A DNA stretch of 51,517 nucleotides. Origin: Gammaproteobacteria bacterium (GTDB lineage Bacteria > Pseudomonadota > Gammaproteobacteria > Pseudomonadales > Pseudohongiellaceae). Where the stretch lies: contig VYCF01000018.1 of the NCBI GenBank assembly GCA_009844085.1, positions 1 to 51,517 on the forward strand, written 5' to 3'. Shown here piece by piece: positions 24,004 to 32,052 of the stretch. Made by a program: the position numbers and the translations under genes. The notes beneath the pieces were generated by a model. It searched no databases. It worked only from the letters and a program-made list of their open reading frames with translations, and was not told where the DNA came from. Each line of letters starts with the position of its first letter. The first letter of the stretch is position 1.

Positions 24004-26472
24004 ATGACTTCGAGGGCTGTCAGACTCTACGGCGAACTGGTGTTTGGCAGACCCTGGCTGGTCATCGGGATCACCGCGCTCGTCGTCGCCTTTTTCGCCT
24101 GGTTCACCCAGTACTTCAGGCTGGACGCCTCGGCGGATTCCCTGTTGCTGGAAAACGATCCCGATTGGGAGTTCTTCCGCCAGGTGGAAAACCGCTATGG
24201 CATCCGCGAGTTCGTCGTCGTCGCCTATATCCCCGAAGGCCAGTTGTTCACCCGGACCGAACTCGAAAAACTGGATCGCCTGCACAACGATCTGCTCGCG
24301 ATCGACCGCGTCGAGCGGGTGGACAGCATCCTCAACGTGCCGGTATTCGCCGACACGCCGCTGACGGGGATTTCCGAAGACTATCTGACCTTGCTCGACG
24401 AAGGCGTCGATCTCGAGGCGGCGCGCGTTGAAATGATGGCAAACCCGATCTATGTCGATGCGCTGATCAGCCCAGACGGCCGCGGCGCCGGGATGCAGGT
24501 CAACATCGAAATCGACCAGCGGGCGCGGGAATTGCTCGACCGCCGCAGCGCCTTGCGCCAGTTGCGGATCGACGGGGAAATCGACACAGGGAGTCTCGCG
24601 GAGTTGAGCGAGGTCGAAGCCGCCTGGGCGGAATACAGCATCGTGGTCAACGAAAGACAGCACGAACTGATAACCGCCGTACGCGAAACCCTCGACCGCT
24701 ACCGCGACGGCGCCCGCATTCATCTCAGCGGCGCGCCGATGATCGCCGACGATCTGATCTCCTTCGTGCGCGGCGATCTGAGCAGTTTCAGCATCGCCGT
24801 GCTGATTCTCATCGTCGTCGCCCTCGGCCTGATCTTCCGCAAGGTCCGTTTCATCGCCATTCCGCTGATCTGCTGCGCCGCAGCGGGAACGATCATGGTG
24901 GGCACGCTCGGGCTGATGGACTGGCGCGTGACCGTGGTCTCTTCGAATTTCGTCTCGCTGCTGCTGATCATCACGATCTCGCTCACGGTGCATCTGACCG
25001 TGCGTTACCGCGAATTGCGCGCGACCCGTCATTTCAGCCGGCACGGCAAGATGTTGCGTCATGCCGTGCTGAGCATGTTCCGGCCCTGCCTGTATACGGC
25101 ATTGACGACGATGGTCGCCTTCGGCTCGCTCATCGTCAGCGGCATTCTGCCGATCATTACCTTCGGCTGGATGATGATGATGGGAGTCGCCACGGCGCTG
25201 ATCGTCGCCTTCACGCTGTTTCCGTCGATCATGTCGACGCTGCCGGCGGACCGCTCCCGGCTATCCTCCGATCTGCGTCTGAACCTGACTTCGGCCCTGG
25301 CCCGGCTGACCGACAAGTTGCGCGGCTGGGTGTTCGTGATTTACGCGCTGATCCTGATCGTCGGCGTAACCGGACTGACCCGGCTGCGGGTCGAGAACAG
25401 TTTCATCGACTACTTTCGCGAATCGACCGAGATCAACCAGGGCATGAGCCTGATCGACGAACAACTCGGCGGCACCTTGTCCTTTGACGCCATCGTCAGA
25501 TTGCCGGAGGAGGAAGCCGCATTCGAAGACGAGTTTGCCGACGACTTCGGCAGCGGCGATTTCGGCGGCGAATCCGACGACGCCTACTGGTTCACCGCCC
25601 CGCGCATGGCCGAGGTGAAGGCGATCCACGAATATCTCGACGCCGACCCCTATACCGGCAAGGTGCTGTCGCTGGGCGCCGTCGTGCAACTCGCCGAGCA
25701 ACTGAACGATCATCAACCGGTGGACGGCCTGCTCTGGGCGGTGATGTACAACCGCATTCCGCAAACCTTGCGCGAAGCGGTGCTCGACCCTTTCGTGCGA
25801 GTCGACGACAGCGAATTGCGCTTCAACGTGCGCGTACGCGAATCGGCGCCGGATCTGAATCGCAATGAACTATTGCAACGGGTCGAGACGGGGCTGGAAG
25901 AGGAGTTCGGTTTCGAGCCCGACCAGGTGCGCCTGACCGGTTTGCTGGTGATGTACAACAACGTGCTGCAAAGCCTGTTCCAGTCCCAGATTCTCACGCT
26001 CGGCGTGGTCATGTTCGCCATCATGCTGATGTTCCTGGTGCTGTTCCGATCGCTGCTGATCGCGGTGCTTTGCATCATTCCCAACGCCATCGCCGCCTCG
26101 CTCGTGCTAGGCATCATGGGCTGGCTCGATATTCCGCTCGACATCATGACGATTACCATCGCGGCGGTGTCGGTGGGTATCGGCGTCGATAACACGATTC
26201 ACTACATGTATCGATTCCGGCGCGTATTCCCGCGGTTCGGGAACTATCGCAATACCATGTATTACTGCCACGACAGCATCGGCCGCGCGATGTATTTCAC
26301 TTCGATGACGATCGTCGCCGGATTTTCGATTCTGGTCTTGTCGAATTTCATTCCAACCGGCATATTCGGGCTCCTGACGAGCCTGGCCATGCTGGTCGCC
26401 CTCACGGGATCGCTGACCCTGTTGCCGCAATTGCTCGCGACTTTCAAGCCTTTGGGAACGGAAACCGCCTGA
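24004..26472 (+). CDS. RND superfamily exporter, MMPL-like
   Basis: Inner-membrane exporter of 822 aa with the same duplicated layout as the one at 15849: helix, large periplasmic loop, five helices, twice. Diagnostic segments are LLLIITISLTVHLTVRYREL in the first half and AVSVGIGVDNTIHYMYRFRR in the second. The second periplasmic domain holds an acidic insertion (FEDEFADDFGSGDFGGESDD, about residues 509-528). The ATG at 24004 is preferred to the adjoining TTG (24001). Its TGA overlaps the ATG of the small cytochrome by 1 nt, so the two are translationally linked. Cargo is not evident. Confidence 0.88.
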   Translation: MTSRAVRLYGELVFGRPWLVIGITALVVAFFAWFTQYFRLDASADSLLLENDPDWEFFRQVENRYGIREFVVVAYIPEGQLFTRTELEKLDRLHNDLLAIDRVERVDSILNVPVFADTPLTGISEDYLTLLDEGVDLEAARVEMMANPIYVDALISPDGRGAGMQVNIEIDQRARELLDRRSALRQLRIDGEIDTGSLAELSEVEAAWAEYSIVVNERQHELITAVRETLDRYRDGARIHLSGAPMIADDLISFVRGDLSSFSIAVLILIVVALGLIFRKVRFIAIPLICCAAAGTIMVGTLGLMDWRVTVVSSNFVSLLLIITISLTVHLTVRYRELRATRHFSRHGKMLRHAVLSMFRPCLYTALTTMVAFGSLIVSGILPIITFGWMMMMGVATALIVAFTLFPSIMSTLPADRSRLSSDLRLNLTSALARLTDKLRGWVFVIYALILIVGVTGLTRLRVENSFIDYFRESTEINQGMSLIDEQLGGTLSFDAIVRLPEEEAAFEDEFADDFGSGDFGGESDDAYWFTAPRMAEVKAIHEYLDADPYTGKVLSLGAVVQLAEQLNDHQPVDGLLWAVMYNRIPQTLREAVLDPFVRVDDSELRFNVRVRESAPDLNRNELLQRVETGLEEEFGFEPDQVRLTGLLVMYNNVLQSLFQSQILTLGVVMFAIMLMFLVLFRSLLIAVLCIIPNAIAASLVLGIMGWLDIPLDIMTITIAAVSVGIGVDNTIHYMYRFRRVFPRFGNYRNTMYYCHDSIGRAMYFTSMTIVAGFSILVLSNFIPTGIFGLLTSLAMLVALTGSLTLLPQLLATFKPLGTETA

Positions 26473-26903
26473 TGAACAAATCCCGTCCCTTGCTTTTACT
26501 GGTTCTCCCCATTCTGGTTTCCTGTGGGGAAAGCGAAACGACGCTGGAGTCCCAGTCACAATCGCCCCCGCCGCTGTCGACCCCGGAGTTCATTGTCGCC
26601 GGCTACATGAACGACCCCGCCGCCTTGCGGAGAGGCCAGGACCTGTTTCTCGGCTCCTGCGTCAGCTTCTGCCACAACCTGATCGAGGAGGAGCCCGACC
26701 AGGCCGATGCGCTGTTCCTGTTCGATTGCCAATGGACCCACGCGCAGGACAACGCGGAAATCTTCCGCATAATCAAGGAAGGCGTACCGGATACGCGCAT
26801 GGTCGGTTTCGGCGAGAATTTTCCCGAGGGCGACAACGACGTCTGGAAGATCATCGCATATATTCGCCAGAGCCAGGACAATTGCGGGGACGTCAGTCGC
26901 TGA
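26472..26903 (+). CDS. Small c-type cytochrome lipoprotein with CxxxCH haem motif
   Basis: 143-residue exported protein. The leader ends in the lipobox-like LVSC (Cys18), then a Ser/Pro-rich spacer and a cytochrome c-like domain (RRGQDLFLGSCVSFCHNL ... GVPDTRMVGFGENFPEGDND ... WKIIAYIRQSQ). The haem site reads Cys63-VSF-Cys67-His68, three residues between the cysteines instead of two. The Met in TRMVGFG is a plausible second axial ligand. Two further Cys lie outside the motif. It is linked to the RND gene by a 1-nt overlap and its 3' end overlaps the convergent gene by 11 nt. Electron partner unknown. Confidence 0.72.
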   Translation: MNKSRPLLLLVLPILVSCGESETTLESQSQSPPPLSTPEFIVAGYMNDPAALRRGQDLFLGSCVSFCHNLIEEEPDQADALFLFDCQWTHAQDNAEIFRIIKEGVPDTRMVGFGENFPEGDNDVWKIIAYIRQSQDNCGDVSR

Positions 26904-27270
26904 CCTTGCGGAATCTCGCCTGGCGGTCCCGCGCGAGGACGCAGACGACCATGAAGTCGGGCATGCAGGTACGTGCGAACACGATGGCTGTGCTCGCGTC
27001 TTCGAGCCGGGCGCGGATCACGCCCGACACGCCGGCGTAGTCGACTTCGAACTCAATTATCGACCCCGCCACCCTGCCCGCGGAACTCGACCACTGGAAG
27101 CCGAGGGATTCGAGCTGGCGCAGTTCGACGCGGCCGTCCGTAACCGTCACTTCCACCGAAAACAGCGTACCCTCGGCGTTCCAGACGCCGTTCCAGTAAT
27201 GCGAGAAGTCTTCGGCGGCCCGCGCCTGCGGACCGAGCGCCAACAGCAGCGCGAGCGTCAGCACTCTCAC
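26893..27270 (-). CDS. Small secreted protein of unknown function, GTG start
   Basis: 125-residue protein with a signal peptide (RVLTLALLLALGPQARAAED) and a short beta-rich mature part (HYWNGVWNAEGTLFSVEVTV, SIIEFEVDYAGVSGVIRARL). I do not recognise a named family. Start choice: the frame is open to 27855, but a GTG at 27270 overlaps the stop of the NnrU gene as GTGA, a coupling junction, and puts the leader at the N-terminus. The rest of the long frame is the shadow of NnrU. The two Cys in ARTCMPDFMVVC could form a disulfide after export. Confidence 0.65.
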   Translation of the reverse strand: MRVLTLALLLALGPQARAAEDFSHYWNGVWNAEGTLFSVEVTVTDGRVELRQLESLGFQWSSSAGRVAGSIIEFEVDYAGVSGVIRARLEDASTAIVFARTCMPDFMVVCVLARDRQARFRKVSD

Positions 27271-27827
27271 AGGACGAGGCCCACCCCGAACAGGTCGCCA
27301 TGGAAGACGAACACGGCCCAATATACCGTCATGCCGAGTACACCGCTGACGATGTCCCAGATGACGATGCGGAACTTGTATTCGGGAACCGCGGTGCGTC
27401 CCCACAGCGTCACGAACTTTACGGCGCCCCACAAGGTGAAGCCGCCGAACAGCAGCATCGAGGCGAGGTCGCCGTTGGTCCAAAGGTGCGCCGCGCCCCA
27501 GAGAGTCACGCCGAGCACCATGGGGTTGCGCGCGCTGCGCCGAATCCCGGACATTGGCAGGAAGCTCGCCAGCAACAGCCAGAAAACCAGAAACATCAGG
27601 TAATGCGAGATATTGCGCAGGCCGAAAGGCGGCTCCCAGATCATGACGAAGGGTGCGATGGACTTGCCCCAGACGATCAGCGCGAGTCCGAGCAGGGCGG
27701 TCAGGCTGTAGGCCCCCTTGTACGCGCCGGGCGAAGGAAAGCGGCCGGCGAGCGCCTCGCGCAGGCCGAATTCCCGTAACATGTGGGGCAGGAGAAAAAG
27801 GATCAATCCGAGGACGAGAACAGTCAT
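27267..27827 (-). CDS. NnrU family integral membrane protein
   Basis: 186-residue polytopic membrane protein with about six helices, beginning VLVLGLILFLLPHMLREFGL and containing IRRSARNPMVLGVTLWGAAH, the conserved family core. NnrU was named for its link with nitrite/NO reduction in alpha-proteobacteria, but homologues are widespread and no denitrification gene is seen here. TAAGGAGG lies 8 nt before the ATG, one of the strongest ribosome sites in the window. It is the first gene of a two-gene unit with the small secreted protein. Confidence 0.85.
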   Translation of the reverse strand: MTVLVLGLILFLLPHMLREFGLREALAGRFPSPGAYKGAYSLTALLGLALIVWGKSIAPFVMIWEPPFGLRNISHYLMFLVFWLLLASFLPMSGIRRSARNPMVLGVTLWGAAHLWTNGDLASMLLFGGFTLWGAVKFVTLWGRTAVPEYKFRIVIWDIVSGVLGMTVYWAVFVFHGDLFGVGLVL

Positions 27828-27956
27828 GCGGCCGCCTCCTTACGGGGACAGGCATTGTAGCACGCAGGCGGAATCCGGCTCCTTAAGCTCTTGTTCAGCA
27901 ATGCCGATTTATCAAGGACATCTTGCTGATCGTTCTTTGTCGAAAAGGGGGTTTTC

Positions 27957-28892
27957 ATGAAGAAGTTACGATTGACGACACTTGCTGCCGTGAGTTCCGC
28001 AATCCTGGCAAGCGGCGCCCATGCCGCCGAGACCTATGTCTCGCTCGGATTGGGGGTTGCGGAAGAGCGGGTTGAAATGAACTCTCTCTTGCCGGGATTT
28101 TCGACTTGCTACAGTTCTTTCGTCAGTTCCGCCGCGTCAGTTGATTTTTGCGGAGGCTCATCTGCATATGAGCGCAGCGGCGCCGAATTCGATCTGGAAA
28201 ACTCGCTTGCGGGGTCGGCGAGCGTCGGGTTCGAATGGGAGAACTGGCGGCTGGAACTGGAGTATTCGGGCCGCGAACACGGCGGCCGGTCGCTGCCGCA
28301 GCTGGTATTGCCATTGGCGGAGCAGTTCAGCGGCATAGACTTTGGCGCGCCGGGCGGCTTTATCGGATTTCCTTTCGGATTCCCGCGGGAAAACCCGAAA
28401 CACGAAATCTCCCGGCTCAACTCGCAACAGCTCTTTGTCAACGCCTTCTACAGTTTCCGCACCGGCGTAGCCTGGAGACCCTTTGTCGGGCTCGGAGTCG
28501 GAATGGCCCGAATCCAGTACCGGTACAGATTGGAAGGAAGCGAGTTGGCGTTCCGGTTCCCGCCATTCGATCCAATCCCGATTGCAGAAGAGTTGCCCAT
28601 TCCGCAATTATTCTCGTTCACCAATCGGACGGTTCTCGACGCCGAATCGAGCGACAACGTGCTGGGCTACCAGTTCATGGCGGGAATCGACCGCGAACTC
28701 ACCGATCGGGTCACTGCATTCGCCAGTCTGCGCTGGAGCCGGTTCGAGGCTTCCGAAGTGTCGAACCTGGGGCCCGGTCAACCTGGATCCATCCCGGCGC
28801 TGTCGCTTCTGCCCGTAATCACGTCCACACCGGAAAGTCTGGACGACATCGGTGGAGTATCCCTGATCGCGGGCATTCGCTTCAGCTTTTGA
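27957..28892 (+). CDS. Outer-membrane beta-barrel protein
   Basis: 311-residue exported protein: a signal peptide (LRLTTLAAVSSAILASGAHA) followed by alternating amphipathic strands, e.g. ETYVSLGLGVAEERVEM, SVGFEWENWRLELEYSGREH, WRPFVGLGVGMARIQYRYRL, QFMAGIDRELTDRVTAFASL and a terminal GVSLIAGIRFSF. The last residue is Phe, as required for assembly by BAM. It resembles the 8-strand Omp/surface-antigen group. A GGGGG lies 5 nt before the ATG. It is separate from the flanking operons; ligand unknown. Confidence 0.82.
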   Translation: MKKLRLTTLAAVSSAILASGAHAAETYVSLGLGVAEERVEMNSLLPGFSTCYSSFVSSAASVDFCGGSSAYERSGAEFDLENSLAGSASVGFEWENWRLELEYSGREHGGRSLPQLVLPLAEQFSGIDFGAPGGFIGFPFGFPRENPKHEISRLNSQQLFVNAFYSFRTGVAWRPFVGLGVGMARIQYRYRLEGSELAFRFPPFDPIPIAEELPIPQLFSFTNRTVLDAESSDNVLGYQFMAGIDRELTDRVTAFASLRWSRFEASEVSNLGPGQPGSIPALSLLPVITSTPESLDDIGGVSLIAGIRFSF

Positions 28893-28924
28893 CATCCCGC
28901 ACCGCCTCACATTAAATGTGGGGG

Positions 28925-29866
28925 ATGAAGATTCGGCGGGGTTTCTTGCTTGTTCCCTTGCTCGCGCTGGCCGGCTGCGAGGAGCCGCCGTTGCAGGCTT
29001 ACGGGCAGCTCGAATCCGACCGGGTCGAGGTCGTCGCCGAATCGAATGAACCCATCGTTGAAATCGCATCACTCGAAGGCGATGCGCTTGCCGCCGGCGC
29101 GCTGATCCTGCGGCAGGACACCGCGCGGCTCGACATCCGCATTCGCGAGAGCCAGGCCAATATCGCCCGCATCGAAGCGCAACTCGAAGAGCAGGTCAAC
29201 GGTCCGCGGATCGAGACCATCGAAGCCACCCGCGCGAGTCTGCTCGAAGCCGAGATCGAACGCGATTTCCGCGAGCGTGAACTGAACCGACTGACAGGCC
29301 TGCGCGAACGCAACCTGACTTCGGAGGAAAGCGTCGACCAGGCGCGCAACCTGCTCGAGTCCGCCAGCGCCAGGATCGAAATCGTCTCGGCGCGGCTGGC
29401 CGAGCTCGAAGCGGGCACGCGGCCGGAGCAGATCGAACAGACCCGCGGCCTGCTCAGCCAGGCCGGAGCCCAACTCGATTCGCTCAAGCTCGACCGCGAA
29501 CGCCTGCATGTGGCCGCGCCGGTGGACGGCGTGATCGACACGCTGCCTTTCGAGGTCGGCGAACGTCCGCGGCCGGGCGATGTTGTCGCCGTGCTGTTGA
29601 CCGGCGAGCAGCCTTACGCCCGGGTTTACATTCCCGAACCGCTGCGTGCGGGATTGCGGGTGGGCAGCACCATGCGCATCGCCGTCGACGGCATCGAACA
29701 GCCGTTGACCGGGACGATTCGCCGCATTGCCGCCGAGGCGAGTTTCACGCCGTATTTCGCGCTCACCGAGCGGGACCGCGGACGGCTGTCCTTTCTCGCA
29801 GAAGTGCGTCTCCCGGATTTGCCAGAGCGCTTGCCGGAGGGGTTGCCTGTGCAAGCGTTGTTCTAA
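28925..29866 (+). CDS. HlyD-type membrane fusion lipoprotein of an ABC exporter
   Basis: Periplasmic adaptor of 313 aa joining an inner-membrane ABC exporter to an outer-membrane channel. The leader KIRRGFLLVPLLALAGCEEP has a lipobox (LAGC). A biotinyl-lipoyl half-domain, a long coiled coil (about 60-175, rich in Glu, Arg and Leu) and the returning lipoyl/beta-barrel part (LHVAAPVDGVIDTLPFEVGE) follow. An ATG three codons earlier (28916) is also possible. It is followed by the ATPase after 76 nt and by the permease, the arrangement of YbhGFSR-like exporters. Confidence 0.87.
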   Translation: MKIRRGFLLVPLLALAGCEEPPLQAYGQLESDRVEVVAESNEPIVEIASLEGDALAAGALILRQDTARLDIRIRESQANIARIEAQLEEQVNGPRIETIEATRASLLEAEIERDFRERELNRLTGLRERNLTSEESVDQARNLLESASARIEIVSARLAELEAGTRPEQIEQTRGLLSQAGAQLDSLKLDRERLHVAAPVDGVIDTLPFEVGERPRPGDVVAVLLTGEQPYARVYIPEPLRAGLRVGSTMRIAVDGIEQPLTGTIRRIAAEASFTPYFALTERDRGRLSFLAEVRLPDLPERLPEGLPVQALF

Positions 29867-29889
29867 TTGTGCGTGAAAACGCCACCGTC

Positions 29890-29921
29890 ATTCTGCGCGA
29901 AGCGAAGCGTAGTCGCAGAAT
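29890..29921. repeat. REP-like intergenic inverted repeat
   Basis: ATTCTGCG (29890-29897) and CGCAGAAT (29914-29921) frame CGAAGCGAAGCGTAGT. The surrounding GTCATTCTGCGCGAAGCG belongs to a family of dispersed intergenic repeats I recall from many bacterial genomes. It lies between the adaptor and ATPase genes of the exporter. Confidence 0.6.
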
Positions 29922-29942
29922 CTCTTTGGGCGTTGCCGAGAT

Positions 29943-30911
29943 ATGAACGATAACGGCGAATTCGCGATCCAGGCGCGCGGGCTGACCCGGCGCTTTGGCG
30001 CTCTGGTCGCGGTCAACGAAGTCGATCTCGACGTTCCCTCCGGCAAGATCTACGGTTTTCTCGGCCCCAACGGCTCGGGCAAATCGACCACCATACGCAT
30101 GCTTTGCGGACTGCTGACGCCGAGTTCCGGCCAGGCCAACGTACTCGGGCTCGACGCCGGCCGCGATTCGGAAGCGCTCAAACAGCGAATCGGCTACATG
30201 ACCCAGCGTTTCTCGCTCTACGAAGACCTGGGCGTGCGGGAAAACCTGCAATTCATCGGCGAGGTCTACGCCATTCCCCGGCGGGAACGCCGCCGGCGCA
30301 TGGACGAACTCCTCGGCCGCTTCAATCTCAAGGGCCGGGAGCGGCAACGCGCGGGCACCTTGAGCGGCGGGCAGAAGCAACGCCTCGCGCTTGCCGCGGC
30401 GACCATGCATCGGCCGCACCTGTTGCTGCTCGACGAGCCGACCAGCGCGGTGGATCCGAGCAATCGCCGCGATTTCTGGGAAGCCCTGTTCGAACTCGCC
30501 GAGCAGGGCACGACGATTCTCGTCTCCACGCATTACATGGACGAAGCCGTGCGCTGCCACAATCTGGCGATACTCGACCGGGGCGTGAAAGTGGCCGACG
30601 GTTCGCCGCGCCGGCTGGGCGAGAACATCGACACCCATGTGATAGAAGTGCGGGCGCCCGATGCGGACGCGGCGCATCTGGTCCTGCACGGCGTTGCGCA
30701 AATCGTCAGCCTGACCCGGCTCGGCTCGAAGCTGCGGGCGCAGATTCCGAAACAGATTCCCCAGCCGGCCGCCATCGTCGACCAGGCCCTGCGCCGCGCG
30801 GGCATCGCGGCCCAGGTCGACCAGGTGTTTCCCGATATCGAGGACATCTTCGTTGCCGTGACCGAATTGCGCGAAGCCCGGTCCGCGAAAGTTGTAGAGA
30901 CGGATTCATGA
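29943..30911 (+). CDS. ABC exporter ATP-binding protein
   Basis: Cytoplasmic ATPase, 322 aa. Walker A is GPNGSGKST (41-49), the Q-loop lies in GYMTQRFSLYEDL, the signature LSGGQKQR starts at 140, Walker B is LLLLDEPTSAVDP (about 160-172), and the H-loop is in LVSTHYMDEA. The C-terminal ~90 residues form the regulatory extension typical of the multidrug/ABC-2 exporter group. It is followed by the ABC-2 permease after 10 nt. Confidence 0.93.
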   Translation: MNDNGEFAIQARGLTRRFGALVAVNEVDLDVPSGKIYGFLGPNGSGKSTTIRMLCGLLTPSSGQANVLGLDAGRDSEALKQRIGYMTQRFSLYEDLGVRENLQFIGEVYAIPRRERRRRMDELLGRFNLKGRERQRAGTLSGGQKQRLALAAATMHRPHLLLLDEPTSAVDPSNRRDFWEALFELAEQGTTILVSTHYMDEAVRCHNLAILDRGVKVADGSPRRLGENIDTHVIEVRAPDADAAHLVLHGVAQIVSLTRLGSKLRAQIPKQIPQPAAIVDQALRRAGIAAQVDQVFPDIEDIFVAVTELREARSAKVVETDS

Positions 30912-30921
30912 GATTCCTTTC

Positions 30922-32022
30922 ATGAGATCGTTGGTCCGCATCTTCGCCATCATGCACAAGGAGTTGCTGCAACTGTCGAGGGACCGGCTTACCTTTGGCA
31001 TGATCGTCGGCATTCCGCTGATCCAGTTGCTGCTGTTCGGCTACGCCATCAATACCGATGTGCGCAATCTGAGCGCGGCATACGTCGACGAAGCCGACAG
31101 CCATCTCTCCCGCCAGCTACTCGCCGACATGAGTGCAACCCAGGTGGTCGTGCTGCGTCAGCGCCTCGCGAGCGCGGAGGAACTGACCCGGCTGCTCGAT
31201 TCGGGGGCAGTCTCGGTAGGCATCGCCATTCCCGACGATTTCGACCGCCGGGTGATAGCCCGCGACCGCCCGGCGCTGCAACTGCTCGTCGACGGCACGG
31301 ATCCGATCATTCTCGGCGTGGCGGAACAACTCGCCACGATTCCGGTGCGCTTCGATTCCCAGACGGGCCTGCAGGAGCGGCGGCGCATGATCGAAGTGCG
31401 CAATTACTACAATCCCGAGCGGCGTTCGGCGGTGAATATCGTGCCCAGCCTCGTCGGCGTCGTATTGACCATGACCATGGTGCTGTTCACCGGGATCGCC
31501 ATCGTGCGCGAGCGCGAACGCGGCAATCTCGAATTGCTGATCAATACGCCGGTGCGGACGGTGGAACTGATGCTCGGGAAGATCGTTCCCTACATCGTCA
31601 TCGGGCTGATCCAGCTCGTCATCATCCTCGCGCTGGGCCGCACGATTTTCTCGGTGCCGATCATGGGCAGCGAATGGCAGGTGCTGATCGTGTCGCTGGT
31701 GTTCATTTCCGCCAATCTGTCGTTGGGCTTGCTGATTTCCACGGTCGCCGCGACCCAGTTTCAGGCCATGCAGATGACTTTCTTTTTCTTCCTGCCTTCG
31801 ATCCTGCTTTCGGGGTTCATGTTTCCCTTCGAAGGCATGCCCGAAATCGCCCAGTACATCGCCGAGGTCCTGCCGCTGACACATTTCAACAGGCTCATCC
31901 GCGGCATCATCCTGCGCGGCGCCGACGTCTCGTTAATGATGCAGGAACTCGCCGCTCTCGCCATTTTCACGGCGGTCGCCCTGACGCTCGCGGTGCTCCG
32001 CTTCAGCAAGCGGCTGGATTAG
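30922..32022 (+). CDS. ABC-2 type exporter permease
   Basis: 366-residue inner-membrane permease with an N-terminal helix, a ~140-residue periplasmic domain and five C-terminal helices. Typical ABC-2 stretches include RERERGNLELLINTPVRTVE, the coupling-helix region before the helices, and ILLSGFMFPFEGMPEIAQYI. Only one permease gene is present, so it probably acts as a homodimer. It closes the exporter operon; 30 nt later base composition drops and the defence island begins on the opposite strand. Confidence 0.9.
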   Translation: MRSLVRIFAIMHKELLQLSRDRLTFGMIVGIPLIQLLLFGYAINTDVRNLSAAYVDEADSHLSRQLLADMSATQVVVLRQRLASAEELTRLLDSGAVSVGIAIPDDFDRRVIARDRPALQLLVDGTDPIILGVAEQLATIPVRFDSQTGLQERRRMIEVRNYYNPERRSAVNIVPSLVGVVLTMTMVLFTGIAIVRERERGNLELLINTPVRTVELMLGKIVPYIVIGLIQLVIILALGRTIFSVPIMGSEWQVLIVSLVFISANLSLGLLISTVAATQFQAMQMTFFFFLPSILLSGFMFPFEGMPEIAQYIAEVLPLTHFNRLIRGIILRGADVSLMMQELAALAIFTAVALTLAVLRFSKRLD

Positions 32023-32052
32023 AGCAAAGTTGGGCACTATTTCTACCAAAGT

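Noticed and set aside
26893..27855. Single 320-residue protein covering the NnrU region
   Set aside because: Only the last 125 residues have a leader and protein-like sequence; the rest is an out-of-frame reading of NnrU. The GTGA junction at 27270 marks the real start.
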